A DNA stretch of 64,000 nt from contig OY282381.1 in the NCBI GenBank assembly GCA_958295915.1, positions 4,956,001 through 5,020,000 of the forward strand, written 5' to 3'. This DNA is from an uncultured Caldilineaceae bacterium (GTDB lineage: Bacteria; Chloroflexota; Anaerolineae; Caldilineales; Caldilineaceae). The position numbers were made by a program, and so were the translations under genes. Below the pieces are notes generated by a model. It was not told the DNA's origin. It made no database searches and saw only the letters and a program-made list of their open reading frames with translations. Numbering within the stretch: the stretch's first letter is position 1; each line of letters starts with the position of its first letter. Shown here piece after piece: positions 1 through 9,379 of the stretch.

Positions 1-331
1 TCGCCAGCGACCCTTTGGCGTCGACACTGCCTCGACCATACAGAACCGGCCCGTCTGTCGCCTCTTCCACGCGCACGGGAATGTCACCGTGAACGGTGTC
101 GATGTGGCCGAGAAGAACGATCGACCGACTGGCATTGGCTGCGCCCATCTCGCCGACCGCGTTGCCGGCAGCATCGACCTCGCTTCTTTCGTATCCGCAA
201 GATCGCATGGCCTTGACCAAGAATCGGCTGGCGGCAGCCTCCGCGCGACTGAAAGAAGGAATCGCCACCAGTTGGGTCAACAGTTCTTCGGCATCCTCCC
301 GGGAGACATGCCTTGGAGTACTATCCTGCAT
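1..331 (-). CDS. lysK: [LysW]-lysine/ornithine hydrolase-like M20 peptidase, N-terminal part (runs off left edge)
   Basis: Only the first 110 codons are present; the gene continues beyond base 1. The translation starts MQDSTPRHVSREDAEELL and contains the M20 metallopeptidase metal-ligand stretch GHIDTVHGDIPVR followed by LYGRGSVDAKG. The spacing and wording of these motifs fit LysK, which releases lysine or ornithine from the amino-group carrier protein LysW in the alpha-aminoadipate-type lysine/arginine pathway. Other M20 deacylases (ArgE, DapE) are possible, but the GDIPVR segment after the His ligand favours LysK. The ATG is at 331; no strong ribosome binding site is visible. Family call is solid, subfamily moderate, because the C-terminal half is missing. 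Confidence 0.7.
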   Translation of the reverse strand, partial: MQDSTPRHVSREDAEELLTQLVAIPSFSRAEAAASRFLVKAMRSCGYERSEVDAAGNAVGEMGAANASRSIVLLGHIDTVHGDIPVRVEEATDGPVLYGRGSVDAKGSLA

Positions 332-383
332 CTTCCTGTCAATCCTTAATCAATTAGGAATTATCCAATTCCTAATTCCCAAA

Positions 384-1301
384 TCAGACCTCCAGATCAT
401 CCAGAAGATCGCCCAATTCCCGTTCCCATACGTCATCCAGCGGCATGAAGGGATTCTCGGTGAACTCTTCCTCAAGTTTCTGCAGATAGGCATGCACGTC
501 AAGTTGAGGCGCCTGACGGGCTAACTCTTCCATCTGCTCTTCCATCGAGGACGTCAACTCATCGCTCTGAATCCGCAGCTCTGACAGGTCAATCCCCAAA
601 TGGAACATAAAGTCCACCCGACGCAGAATATCGTACCAGGCTTTCACATCGTCTTCGATGCGTACGCTCTGGGCCGTCAGCATTATCTGACCGAAATCGT
701 ATGCCGGTACAAAGCCGTGGAAACAGATGTATTCTAAATTTCGTTGCCCAGCGTGATAAGCGAGATAGGAACCAATTGTCGTGCCGCCTTCATAGTTGGA
801 GAAGCGCACTGCATACTCTTTCATCTCTCTGCGCATTCCTTCCAAACTGAAGACACAGGAGATATCCCTGTCTTTGTTATAGGGCATGGCGCCGTAAACG
901 CCCCCTACGGCCACGATCCGCCTGACACCTAACGCTTCGACGATATCGAAGAACGCTTCGGCGTACTCTTCCTCGTTTACGTGTGGTTCTTCGCCTAGAA
1001 ATATGACCAACCCTTTGCCGGAGAGTTCGGCGTAATACAACTCCGTTGGGATCACCCGCATTTCCTGAACTACGCCATCTTTTGTATGCACTTCTGGGCG
1101 CAGCAGATGATGCGCGCCAGGTATCTGGAAAAGAAAGAACCCTTCTCGGCTGATTTCGCCGATTTTATGTGTGTTCAACTTTTCGATCAGATAGGCAGGC
1201 AGACCAGAGGAGATCGAACCGGCATCCGCCCACTGGTGCCAACCGGCGATCATCACCACCTCTTCGGCTGTCGGTGTCTCCAAGTGTACTCGCTCGTCCA
1301 T
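384..1301 (-). CDS. PAC2 family protein (proteasome-assembly-chaperone-like)
   Basis: A 305-residue protein with the PAC2 fold pattern: an N-terminal GWHQWADAGS segment, a central VIFLGEEPH strand, a VAVGGVYGAMPYN turn and a later GFVPAYDF segment. It ends in an acidic tail. In eukaryotes PAC2 proteins help assemble proteasomes; the bacterial members are uncharacterised and occur in Actinobacteria and Chloroflexota. The start at 1301 is preceded by GAGG seven bases upstream. It lies between the lysK-like fragment and a methyltransferase, all on the minus strand, but intergenic gaps and a small palindromic repeat at 1378 argue against tight coupling. Biochemical role unknown. Confidence 0.8.
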   Translation of the reverse strand: MDERVHLETPTAEEVVMIAGWHQWADAGSISSGLPAYLIEKLNTHKIGEISREGFFLFQIPGAHHLLRPEVHTKDGVVQEMRVIPTELYYAELSGKGLVIFLGEEPHVNEEEYAEAFFDIVEALGVRRIVAVGGVYGAMPYNKDRDISCVFSLEGMRREMKEYAVRFSNYEGGTTIGSYLAYHAGQRNLEYICFHGFVPAYDFGQIMLTAQSVRIEDDVKAWYDILRRVDFMFHLGIDLSELRIQSDELTSSMEEQMEELARQAPQLDVHAYLQKLEEEFTENPFMPLDDVWERELGDLLDDLEV

Positions 1302-1377
1302 AACTTTACCTCAAATTCATTACCTCAAAGGACAGTGCCGCTACATTTCGGGCTTCGCACGATGCGCAAAGGTTGAA

Positions 1378-1401
1378 TTGCGCGCCACTGCAAGGCGCGA
1401 C
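1378..1401. repeat. Palindromic repeat A (intergenic copy)
   Basis: TTGCGCGCCACTGCAAGGCGCGAC, an imperfect palindrome around a CACTG(T/C)A core. Related copies lie at 29086, 44346, 44627, 46050 and 46500. This copy sits between the methyltransferase stop and the PAC2 start. Confidence 0.6.
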
Positions 1402-1413
1402 ACTGCGGTGCGC

Positions 1414-2301
1414 TCAGCCCTCATTCGTTCGCGGTCGCTGCATACGGAAAACAATCACCGGCGGAATCTCGCTGAAGTTTGGGCCCCAACTGAGTTCGCG
1501 CCGTCCCGGTGGATGGTCCGATGGAAAGGCCCGTTCTTCGATGCCATTCACTACAAAGCCTGCCCGCAGGCCGATGTTCAGCAGTACGTGAAGCGGACGG
1601 TGGAAGTACGGCTGAGGAGAAGGCTGCCCACGGAGAGCGAGGCCGCGGCGCATCGTCGGTGTCATATAGCCGCTCACCCGCACCCCATACGTCGTGACTA
1701 ACTTTCCCTCGCGGTCTTCCACTTCACCAAAATGGGTAACGTGGGCCTGGTTGAAACAGGGATGCATCATCGAGAAGACGAAACAGCCCCCTGGTTTTAA
1801 CAGATAGAACAGATTGCGAAACAGGGGCCCGATCTCCGCCATGTCGAACAGCGCCATATTGGACAGCGCACTATCATATCGCTCCAGACCCAGCGCGTGC
1901 ATGCTGTCTGCATCGCTTGCGTCAAGGACGAAATAGCGAATGTCGCCATCCGCGGGCGATGTGCGCTTCCTGGCCCTTTCGATCATCTGCTCTGCCACGT
2001 CGAAGGCGACGACCTGGGCCCCAAGCCGGCCCAGCCGTCTGCTGGTCAGTCCATTGCCGCAGGCGATGTCCAGCACCTGTTGCCCTGGTTCGACAGTGAG
2101 CAGGTCTTTTATAGCCGGCCAGCACAGGATGTTGACAAAGTCATTGCCTTCACCCATATGCTCATCCCAATAGGCGGAGTTTTGGTTCCAGACTCTTTCC
2201 ACCTCTCGCCGATGCTCGGAAAAGGCCGGTTCAATGGGCGCAAGGGTCTCTCCCGCCCAACCATCCAGATCCTTTTCGTCGTGCCGGCTCGGTTCGGTCA
2301 T
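1414..2301 (-). CDS. Class I SAM-dependent methyltransferase
   Basis: About 295 residues. The SAM-binding glycine loop is visible as VLDIACGNGLTSRRL, followed by the acidic end of strand 2 (VVAFDVAEQMI) and motif II around RYFVLDASDADS. A later LKPGGCFVFSMMHPCF segment is typical of UbiE/Methyltransf_11-type small-molecule methyltransferases. I place the start at 2301 rather than at the upstream in-frame codon at 2355, because AGGAG lies seven bases before the ATG at 2301. Substrate cannot be deduced. Neighbours do not point to a pathway. Confidence 0.8.
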   Translation of the reverse strand: MTEPSRHDEKDLDGWAGETLAPIEPAFSEHRREVERVWNQNSAYWDEHMGEGNDFVNILCWPAIKDLLTVEPGQQVLDIACGNGLTSRRLGRLGAQVVAFDVAEQMIERARKRTSPADGDIRYFVLDASDADSMHALGLERYDSALSNMALFDMAEIGPLFRNLFYLLKPGGCFVFSMMHPCFNQAHVTHFGEVEDREGKLVTTYGVRVSGYMTPTMRRGLALRGQPSPQPYFHRPLHVLLNIGLRAGFVVNGIEERAFPSDHPPGRRELSWGPNFSEIPPVIVFRMQRPRTNEG

Positions 2302-2555
2302 GCGGTCGCTCCTGTGTAGAACGCGGGCGTTCTTCGTCCCAATACTCCACAACATGGATGCCTTTAGGCCATTGTACCACAGATAGCAAGTTGCGGGATA
2401 CAGAATTACGGAGCTTTTATGCGTCCAGGGGCAGGGCGATTTCGTTCAGTTTCTTGCGATTCATTGATGACGTTGCTCTCGACTCCATCGCGGCGGCTTT
2501 GTCAGCGCGTACCCGTCGGCTTTAGCCACCTCGTCGGGTAACTGGCTATACTCGT

Positions 2556-3449
2556 TCAATCCACCAGGGCTATCAGATCGAATACGGGACCGTGGACGCA
2601 AGCCCGCGTGACGCCGCCGCGCGCTGTCGGTATGGCGCAGACGAGGCAGGCGCCGACACCGCATAGCAGGTCTGTCCGCACCAGAACCTGGGCAAAGTTT
2701 TTGTCGACGTGGAAGCGGGTCTCCTGCACGGCTCCGAGGAGCTCCCGATACCGTGACGCCGGGATGCCGGCGCAGATCCGATCCGCCCAGCCAACAGTAA
2801 GGAGCAACTGCGCCTGCCAGTCCATTTCGTTGGTCGCCGTGCAAACCTCCACCTGCACCGGCAGCAGGGGAATCAGATCGGCAATCTCCTTTTCGCTTGT
2901 GGACCGTAACAGAATCGTAACCCGTCCACCCCTGTCCAGCGCCCGCTCGCACAAAGAGAACAGGCGCCAGAACCAGGCCGGGTCATTTGCATAGTCCACC
3001 AGGATCAGTAGATTGTGCGCGAGGGCCTGCAGGGTGAATCCGTTGCCGAACGGGCCCAATAGGTTGAGGAGTCCTTGCAGTGGACGCTGTGCCAGCCAAC
3101 GAAAGCCGATATCAACACCGGATGATTGCCCTTTTTTGAAGCCTGGAAAGCCGCGAGCAAACCCTTCTGTGCCAGTGGGTAGATACAACTGCCAGCGGTC
3201 GTACTGCGCCCGAGGCTGACGACCGCAGACAAACAGAGGGCACCGCAGAAAAATCGACCAGTCGCTGTCCCGCTCCACGCCGACGGCATCGCTGCAGCGC
3301 GCCAGAAAGTACCGCCCAGCGAGGATGTCCCAGTGGGGCAACAGATTGGACGGCAAGCGTAGGGCAAACGGCAGGCCAAGCTGCACAGGACTGTCGATCT
3401 GCCCCACCAGAGCGGGAAAAGGCTCTTCCGTTGACCGTGTCGGCATCAT
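2556..3449 (-). CDS. PyrK-like electron-transfer protein with C-terminal [2Fe-2S] site
   Basis: 297 residues resembling the electron-transfer subunit of dihydroorotate dehydrogenase B (ferredoxin reductase-like FAD/NAD fold). The clearest evidence is the C-terminal cluster motif CGVGACLVC followed twelve residues later by CVHGPVFDL, i.e. CX4CX2CX12C, which is the PyrK 2Fe-2S pattern. The N-terminal FAD-binding region is recognisable only loosely (AGRYFLARC) and the usual RxYS/T FAD motif is not obvious, so the flavin half may have diverged. No pyrD lies nearby. The ATG overlaps the stop of the upstream membrane-protein gene in an ATGA arrangement, suggesting translational coupling. Electron partner unknown. 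Confidence 0.65.
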   Translation of the reverse strand: MMPTRSTEEPFPALVGQIDSPVQLGLPFALRLPSNLLPHWDILAGRYFLARCSDAVGVERDSDWSIFLRCPLFVCGRQPRAQYDRWQLYLPTGTEGFARGFPGFKKGQSSGVDIGFRWLAQRPLQGLLNLLGPFGNGFTLQALAHNLLILVDYANDPAWFWRLFSLCERALDRGGRVTILLRSTSEKEIADLIPLLPVQVEVCTATNEMDWQAQLLLTVGWADRICAGIPASRYRELLGAVQETRFHVDKNFAQVLVRTDLLCGVGACLVCAIPTARGGVTRACVHGPVFDLIALVD

Positions 3450-3976
3450 TGTTTATGCGGCCTCGTCGGTGTGACCGTCGTCCCCTGAGCGCTCCCCTCT
3501 CTATCGGCACGATGGTCATCGAAACAAGATGCCTTGTCTATCCCATGCATATCGGACGAATCCTGTTGCTCTGCGGTCGGCGGCGGCCGCCGCTGCCGCG
3601 AAAAGGGGCGCTTTTTCACCAGCGGCCCTGGCTCGATGATAGCAAAGAGCAGGACAAGGAGGATCCCCCCCATAGCCAGGACTGCCAACATCTGCCACAA
3701 TAGGGATAAGACTTCCTCCGCCGCCACGCTGGATGGGAGGTGGGGCAGCGCAAAGATCCCTATCGAACGGGCAAACGATGCCCGAACGCTGGGAGGTTCG
3801 CCCGTCCGAAATTCCGCTTGCGTTTCCGCTGCTCCCCAGCCCGGCAAAGCAAAACTGTGGCAGCGGAAAGATAGTTGTTGCAGTATTCCTGGAAGCGCCA
3901 TATGTCTGTGGTACAATTTGTTCAGTTCTTCATTGCGTCGTTCAAGTCGATGCGTCCGTACACGAGCCGGCATCAT
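3446..3976 (-). CDS. Small single-pass membrane protein of unknown function
   Basis: An open frame of up to 176 residues whose only clear feature is a hydrophobic helix (LLWQMLAVLAMGGILLVLLF) followed by a basic stretch (VKKRPFSRQRRPPP). The helix-then-positive order suggests the C-terminal tail faces the cytoplasm. Its stop overlaps the PyrK-like start by four bases (ATGA), the main reason to believe it is a real gene. The start is uncertain: ATG at 3976 and ATG at 3901 both lack a good ribosome binding site, and the N-terminal segment has low-quality composition. It may anchor or partner the PyrK-like protein. No family recognised. Confidence 0.45.
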   Translation of the reverse strand: MMPARVRTHRLERRNEELNKLYHRHMALPGILQQLSFRCHSFALPGWGAAETQAEFRTGEPPSVRASFARSIGIFALPHLPSSVAAEEVLSLLWQMLAVLAMGGILLVLLFAIIEPGPLVKKRPFSRQRRPPPTAEQQDSSDMHGIDKASCFDDHRADREGSAQGTTVTPTRPHKQ

Positions 3977-3984
3977 GCCTATAG

Positions 3985-5478
3985 GTGGCTGCGCGCGCCT
4001 TCGTGGCCCATTCTGACATAGGTATCAACGAACAGTCAATCTCTATCGTGGTCATTGAAACAGCCCGTAAGACAATCCATACGTTAATTTTGCCGTTTCG
4101 CTTCTCCCCCCAGCGGGCGCTCAATCGACTCCTGAATCGTAAATTGCCTCCTGAGCGGCGTATCGAACTACGCAGCGGATGGCCTCTTTTTTTCGTTCCG
4201 CTCTTGCTCTTTATGCAACTATTCGGGCCAAGCGCTATCTGGACCGCTCTGGGCGTCTCCCTGGTCGTCCTCTATGGAATCGGCTATGCCTGGGTGCGCA
4301 GTCAGGTGCTCCACATCTGGTTCGAGCGACGACGGGAAGGGGCGCTGTTGGTGGTGGGTGATGCGCTGCAGGAACGGTTCATCGTGCAGAATCACAGCAG
4401 TCTGCCGCTGCATTGGTTGGAGTTTGCCGATGACTCCCGACTGCCCGGATACAATCCAAGACAGGTGGTCAGTTGTGGCGCTGGCAGTAGCTATCAGTGG
4501 CGGACCGAGGCCCACTGCAGCCAGCGGGGCGTATTCCGTCTGGGACCACATACCCTGCGCACCGGCGATCCATTCGGTCTGTTTCGCCTGGAAATGCGGG
4601 AATCGGATTCCGAGTCGCTGCTTGTCTATCCTCGGGTGGCGCATATCCCCGCGCTCGATCTGCCAAGAGGCAATCTATCCGGACGGGACCGCCGCCGCCG
4701 CGCCTACAGTGGGACGGAGCGCGCGCCGGTTGTGCGGGCATATCGCGCCGGCGACAGTCTGCGCCATGTTCATTGGCCCATCAGCGCGCGACAGGGCGAA
4801 CTGATGGTCACCGACTTGGAGACCGAACCCAGCGGCGATCTGTGGATCGTTCTGGATGTCAATCAACAGGCGCAGACGGGGCAGGCAACTACCAGCACGC
4901 TGGAAACCAGTATCATTCTGGCAGCCAGTGTGGCGGCTGAATATCTGGGCGGTGGCGAACGCCGATCGGTTGGGTTGCTCACCGCTCCAGCCTCAAGGAT
5001 GTATGAGCCGCTATCGACGGTGGAAGAATCTCATCTGGTGGATGTGCCGCCTTTACCGGGTAAAGGGCAGGTCTGGCGCATTCTGGCGGCGTTGGCGCCG
5101 GTTCAGGCCGGTGAACTGTCTCTGAGCCAACTCCTGCATCGCAGCCGCGGGCTGTTCAGCGCCGGCCAAACTGTTCTGATTATCACATCGGAGATCGGTG
5201 AAGGTGTGGCGGACTGGGCCGCGGAGTTGCTGCACCTGCGCCGGGGCGGTGTGTCGGCCAGTGTGCTCGCGGTGACACCAGCCGCCAAAACCGTAACCGC
5301 TGATGATAGCCAATCCCGGATGATCGAAATCCTCGCCCGCTACGAAATTCCCGTGCAGTGCATGCAGGCGGGAACGCGTCTGACGCCCGCTCTGACCTAC
5401 CGCCGCACCCGCACAGTTTTGCGCACGACTCCCACTGGCGGCGTTGTTACCTATGAAATCGAGGAAGATGTAGGGTGA
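3985..5478 (+). CDS. DUF58 domain protein
   Basis: Up to 497 residues. Two hydrophobic segments near the N terminus (around residues 68-100) anchor it in the membrane. The soluble part contains the DUF58 signature: RGVFRLGPHTLRTGDPFGLF, then YRAGDSLRHVHWPISARQGELMV. DUF58 proteins usually sit in MoxR-ATPase/transglutaminase operons and are thought to act in envelope or protein-complex assembly; no MoxR gene is visible here. The stop overlaps the next start (GTGA), so the pair is coupled. The start is uncertain: the frame opens with GTG at 3985 without a clear ribosome binding site, and no ATG precedes the first membrane segment. Confidence 0.8.
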   Translation: MAARAFVAHSDIGINEQSISIVVIETARKTIHTLILPFRFSPQRALNRLLNRKLPPERRIELRSGWPLFFVPLLLFMQLFGPSAIWTALGVSLVVLYGIGYAWVRSQVLHIWFERRREGALLVVGDALQERFIVQNHSSLPLHWLEFADDSRLPGYNPRQVVSCGAGSSYQWRTEAHCSQRGVFRLGPHTLRTGDPFGLFRLEMRESDSESLLVYPRVAHIPALDLPRGNLSGRDRRRRAYSGTERAPVVRAYRAGDSLRHVHWPISARQGELMVTDLETEPSGDLWIVLDVNQQAQTGQATTSTLETSIILAASVAAEYLGGGERRSVGLLTAPASRMYEPLSTVEESHLVDVPPLPGKGQVWRILAALAPVQAGELSLSQLLHRSRGLFSAGQTVLIITSEIGEGVADWAAELLHLRRGGVSASVLAVTPAAKTVTADDSQSRMIEILARYEIPVQCMQAGTRLTPALTYRRTRTVLRTTPTGGVVTYEIEEDVG

Positions 5479-7874
5479 ATATAGAATCTGCCGCTGATGA
5501 TCGTCATGTGACCGTGCGGCTGCTTCTGTTGGCGGCGGAGCGCTTCCGTCCGCCCTTGGGGTGGACGGTTTTCGGCGCTGGTTTACTGTTGATGTTGCTG
5601 CCGGCCATCGCCATACGGCAAGCTGAATGGATCAACTTACGCCGGGTACAGATCGATCTGGAGTGGGTTGGCGCCCTCAGCCTGTTGTTCGGTTGGTGGC
5701 TGGTAGGCCGCCTGCGTATCTGGGCTACGAATAAGAGGACGAGCGGCGGTTGGCATCGAAGATCAAAGTCGGCCGGCGCGACACCGCAGGGGGCGCGAGC
5801 AAGATTCTCCAGCTTCGCTGTCCTTGTTGGTTATGTCTTTGGGTTTCTCCTATGGGGCGGCTTGGGTATCATCACAATTTCTCAGGTGCTGGTCCATTGG
5901 ATTCCTGGCCCGGGTGATCTATGGCGGGCAGCCAGGGCCGACAATCTGTTCATTCTCATTGAGGGGATGGAGGCGGATCTGTCGAGTCTCATCTGGCGGT
6001 ATGCGGATTGGGTGCAGGGCGTGCAAGGAGGCGGAGCCTATCAGGATGATTTCGTCTTTCTTTCCTTCTTCGGCGTTGTCCTGTGGCTACTTGGCGGAGC
6101 TACCGCCTTGCTGGCCCTGTGTACCCGCAAAGGGTTGATTATGGGGCTGCCGGCTCTGTGGGCGCTGGCGACGTTTCTCTTCTATGGACGACAGGGACGC
6201 CTACTCATTCTTATTGGATTCGGCGCCATATTGTTGCTACACGTGCTATTGGATCAGCAACGGCTGGAACGCGGTTGGGCCCGACATAGGATGGACTTCA
6301 GCCCAGCGTTACTGATGGACCGTCTGTTGTCGGTGGTTGGCGGCGGGGCGCTGATCGTTGTTCTGGCTGCCTTCGTACCCAACATCGTGGTTCGTCCCAT
6401 CACCTATCAGGTTTACCGGACAATGACGCCGGTCTACGATTCGGTGGATGAGATGACAGAGCGGATGTTTCCGGATCTGAAAGGGGGAAGGCGAGGGCTG
6501 GGCCGCTTGGGCAGCGGTCTGCCCAACCGTTTTCTGCTCGAAGGAGGGACAGAGCTGAGCCGAATCGAAGTGATGCGGGTGTCGACGAACTATCCCTTTG
6601 GATCTGTGACGGAGTTGGGGGAGAGACCACCCCGGCTCTATATGCGGCGAGGCACGTTTGTCAACTACGACGGACGGGGTTGGGACAACACGGGCAATAT
6701 GAGAGATGCCGCATTCGCAGCCAATCGCGCCTGGCGGGACGAAGAAGAATGGCCGGGGCGGGTAGCGTTGCTTCAGCGGGTGAGGCTGACAGCGCCGACC
6801 GCAGCGCTGCCGGCTGCAGGTGAACCGGCCGAGCTCCGAATGGACTATGAATTGGAGCGGCGCTCTCCCGACGATCTGGTCTCCATCTGGTCGGGGGTAG
6901 GGCCAGTGGACCGGTTCGACGTTATCTCCTATGTTCCCGCCATGTCGGCTGAGACGTTGCGCGGCCTGCCTGTCTGGGGAGAGGCAGATCCATTGCCGGC
7001 AGAGATGGCCGCGCATCTGAGAGTGCCGGACAGCGTCACCCCGCGCACGCGCAGCTTGGCAGAACGGCTGGCAGCCGACCAATCGGCGCCGTTTGCCATC
7101 GCAGAGGCGATTGAAGCCTACCTGCGGGGATTCGAGTACAATCTCGATGTGCCCGGGCCGCCTCCCGGCGCGGATGTCGCGCATTTCTTTCTGTTTGATC
7201 TACAGCAGGGGTACTGCGATTATTACACCACGGCTTTCGCTGTATTGGCCCGTTTGAACGACCTGCCGACTCGCTTCGCTACCGGATACATCGGTGGGTA
7301 TTGGGACTTGGAGTCGGGCGAGTGGACGATCACCGAAGCGGAAGCCCACTCCTGGCCAGAGGTCTACTTCCCAGAGATCGGCTGGGTCCCCTTCGAGCCG
7401 ACAGCGGGGCGACCGGCCCTCCAACGGCAGGATATCATTCAGTGGGCGCCGGCAAGCTCGCCTGGTTCACAGCCGGTCGAGTCGGCGGAGGTAGCCGAGG
7501 AAGGTTTGGCTTGGAACTGGCAGATGCTCTTCTGGCTGCTGCCGCTATTCGCTCTGCTGTACTTTGTCTGGATCTGGCTGGAACGCAGGCCTCAGGACCC
7601 ATGGCTGGGGTTGTTAGCGTGGGGACGGCGCATAGGTCGACCCTACCGCGTGATCGAGACGGAGCTTGAGTACGGCCAGGGCTTATCATCCCATCTGGCC
7701 GTTCACGAAAGCGAACCAGAGCGACGTCGGCGCCTGACCCGCAACGTGATCGGACTCACTATGGCCGTCAGTGAAGAGCGCTATGGCACGGCTTCTGCGC
7801 GAGCCAGCGCGCTGACACGCGCAGAAGATTTCTGGCGCTCCATCCGCAGAGATATCCGGCGCGTGCCGTGGTGA
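5475..7874 (+). CDS. Transglutaminase-like membrane protein (TgpA/DUF3488 type)
   Basis: 799 residues starting at GTG 5475, overlapping the DUF58 stop. The N-terminal third has several membrane helices. It is followed by an extracytoplasmic region and a transglutaminase-like core with the catalytic cysteine in QGYCDYYTTAF (about residue 580), the histidine in EAEAHSWPEVYF (about 624) and the acidic element in GWVPFEPT. One more membrane helix follows (LFWLLPLFALLYFVWIWL), then a cytoplasmic tail corresponding to DUF4129. This is the usual TgpA-like arrangement and length, partnered with DUF58. It probably cleaves or cross-links peptide substrates outside the membrane; substrate unknown. Confidence 0.85.
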   Translation: MNIESAADDRHVTVRLLLLAAERFRPPLGWTVFGAGLLLMLLPAIAIRQAEWINLRRVQIDLEWVGALSLLFGWWLVGRLRIWATNKRTSGGWHRRSKSAGATPQGARARFSSFAVLVGYVFGFLLWGGLGIITISQVLVHWIPGPGDLWRAARADNLFILIEGMEADLSSLIWRYADWVQGVQGGGAYQDDFVFLSFFGVVLWLLGGATALLALCTRKGLIMGLPALWALATFLFYGRQGRLLILIGFGAILLLHVLLDQQRLERGWARHRMDFSPALLMDRLLSVVGGGALIVVLAAFVPNIVVRPITYQVYRTMTPVYDSVDEMTERMFPDLKGGRRGLGRLGSGLPNRFLLEGGTELSRIEVMRVSTNYPFGSVTELGERPPRLYMRRGTFVNYDGRGWDNTGNMRDAAFAANRAWRDEEEWPGRVALLQRVRLTAPTAALPAAGEPAELRMDYELERRSPDDLVSIWSGVGPVDRFDVISYVPAMSAETLRGLPVWGEADPLPAEMAAHLRVPDSVTPRTRSLAERLAADQSAPFAIAEAIEAYLRGFEYNLDVPGPPPGADVAHFFLFDLQQGYCDYYTTAFAVLARLNDLPTRFATGYIGGYWDLESGEWTITEAEAHSWPEVYFPEIGWVPFEPTAGRPALQRQDIIQWAPASSPGSQPVESAEVAEEGLAWNWQMLFWLLPLFALLYFVWIWLERRPQDPWLGLLAWGRRIGRPYRVIETELEYGQGLSSHLAVHESEPERRRRLTRNVIGLTMAVSEERYGTASARASALTRAEDFWRSIRRDIRRVPW

Positions 7875-7926
7875 CCTTTGTCGCCTGCGCTGAACAGAAT
7901 AGACTGCAAAGCTCAGGTTGCGTGCG

Positions 7927-9021
7927 CTACTCATCCTCGCGCATCTGCGCCGCTTGCAATTCGTATCGGGAAAGATCTGCCGCCAGGTCGTCCGGATCCG
8001 GCGCGGCACAGCGCTCCCATATTTCCGCCGCCAGACGACGATGATTGGCGCGAATGCCGTAGCGACGGAAGTATTGGCAGACCCGTTTCACGTCCCGCCC
8101 CAGAATCGCTTGCGCACTGCGGTTGGATTGTATATCGATCACTTGAGGGAAGTCGATCAGGGTGATTTCGCCTTTCCAATACAGAATGTTATACGCCGAC
8201 AGATCCCCGTGAACGAAGCCCTTTTGCAACATGCGTTTTATGCTCTGCATCGTCTGCTGAAACAAACGTTCGGCTTCGTCATGCTCCAATTGAACTTCGT
8301 GGAGGGTCGGCGCGGCCATCTGCTCATCGCCAATATACTCCATCAGAATCGCGTTTTCTCCAACACCGTAGGGTGTTGGCGCCGGCACGCCGGCTGCATG
8401 GAGAATCTGTAAAGTAGAGAATTCGTGCATAAGCCAGGATGTGTGCTGTACCTGCGCTCCGAAAGTGGTCTTCTTGCCAACGGCCCTCAGAATGCGGTCA
8501 TCGCGTGGGTTAACGGCCTGGGGCCGCCCGTCCTCTGAAGACAGGATCTGTCGTCCCTCCCTGTAGATCGAATCATTGCGCAAGTTGCGAAACTGTCGGG
8601 GCCGGTAGACTTTGGCAGCGATCCACTCCACATCCATTGACGGGTGTGCCCGGCAGCGATAGACGCTGGCCTCTTTGCCGCCCTTTACCTGCGCCATCAC
8701 GTCCACGATCTGATTTTGTGAGTAGAATGGCCGCAGTGAGCCCTTGAGGAAGGCGCTTTCAAAGCGGGCCGGCGTGTAGGTGATCTCCCACACGTTTTCC
8801 AGACCCGCGTCTTCGGCGAGTTCATCCACCTCGGCCCGATGTTCCTCGAAGCGCTGGCGCGCGTTTTTGGGTTTGCGGGGGACACGGTACGCGCGTTCTC
8901 GCGGCAGATGAAATTTCTCTTCATAAAATGCCAGTTCCGCTTCTTCTTCCTCCCATTGGCCGTCTTCATACTGTTCGTACTCTTCCCAAAGGTTCCTGTT
9001 CGCGTTCTCTTGGGTATTCAA
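7927..9021 (-). CDS. RIO1-family serine protein kinase
   Basis: A RIO-type atypical kinase. Visible elements are the flexible nucleotide loop VKGGKEASVYRC, the catalytic lysine in AAKVYRP, the hinge around AILMEYIGDE, the catalytic loop HGDLSAYNILY and the metal-binding IDFPQ. The N-terminal region is acidic (WEEEEAEL) and the total length fits bacterial RIO1 proteins. In archaea and eukaryotes RIO kinases mature the small ribosomal subunit; bacterial roles are not established. The frame is open upstream to 9150. I chose TTG at 9021 because the residues before it look non-coding and AAGGA lies about eleven bases upstream. ATG at 9111 is the alternative but has no ribosome binding site. Confidence 0.85.
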   Translation of the reverse strand: MNTQENANRNLWEEYEQYEDGQWEEEEAELAFYEEKFHLPRERAYRVPRKPKNARQRFEEHRAEVDELAEDAGLENVWEITYTPARFESAFLKGSLRPFYSQNQIVDVMAQVKGGKEASVYRCRAHPSMDVEWIAAKVYRPRQFRNLRNDSIYREGRQILSSEDGRPQAVNPRDDRILRAVGKKTTFGAQVQHTSWLMHEFSTLQILHAAGVPAPTPYGVGENAILMEYIGDEQMAAPTLHEVQLEHDEAERLFQQTMQSIKRMLQKGFVHGDLSAYNILYWKGEITLIDFPQVIDIQSNRSAQAILGRDVKRVCQYFRRYGIRANHRRLAAEIWERCAAPDPDDLAADLSRYELQAAQMREDE

Positions 9022-9242
9022 GGTGTGTTCTGTCCTTGTAATCGGGGCACAATGGCAACTTGACTGTGCCGCGTCAGTTGGTAGATGCAGAAACCAATCC
9101 CTCAACCGCATGATTGCGCGCGGGATTGGGCGGCTCAACCCAGTTTTCAAAGCGGATGAGCCAAACGATTGGGTTGTGCGGCCTGGATTTGAACAGTGTC
9201 GGAAGCCGTCGGAACGGAGAAATGGCTTCGGGTCAGGAGATC

Positions 9243-9277
9243 AAAAAAGGCCGCGAGCGGGGCAACGCCTGCGGCCT
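9243..9277 (-). terminator. Rho-independent terminator
   Basis: Read on the minus strand: stem AGGCCGC / GCGGCCT, an inner GCG/CGC pairing around a TTGCCC loop, then an uninterrupted run of six T. It lies downstream of the short ORF at 9380-9457 and the VOC gene, and upstream of the RIO kinase, so it could end the upstream transcript or act as a leader attenuator for the kinase. Confidence 0.65.
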
Positions 9278-9379
9278 CTGAATCGGAGGGGCAAGTGAAT
9301 CTGGCGCTTAGCAGAGATCAATAGATAGAAACAGCATTCGATGATGCGTCACTTGACGGGACAGTCTAATGATTTCTGC

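Noticed and set aside
5774..5804. Repeat A insertion in the transglutaminase gene (GGCGCGACACCGCAGGGGGCGCGAG)
   Set aside because: Resembles repeat A only loosely and no paralogue is available to show an insertion.
9022..9150. Upstream extension of the RIO kinase frame to TTG 9150
   Set aside because: Residues are unlike kinase N termini and no ribosome binding site is present.
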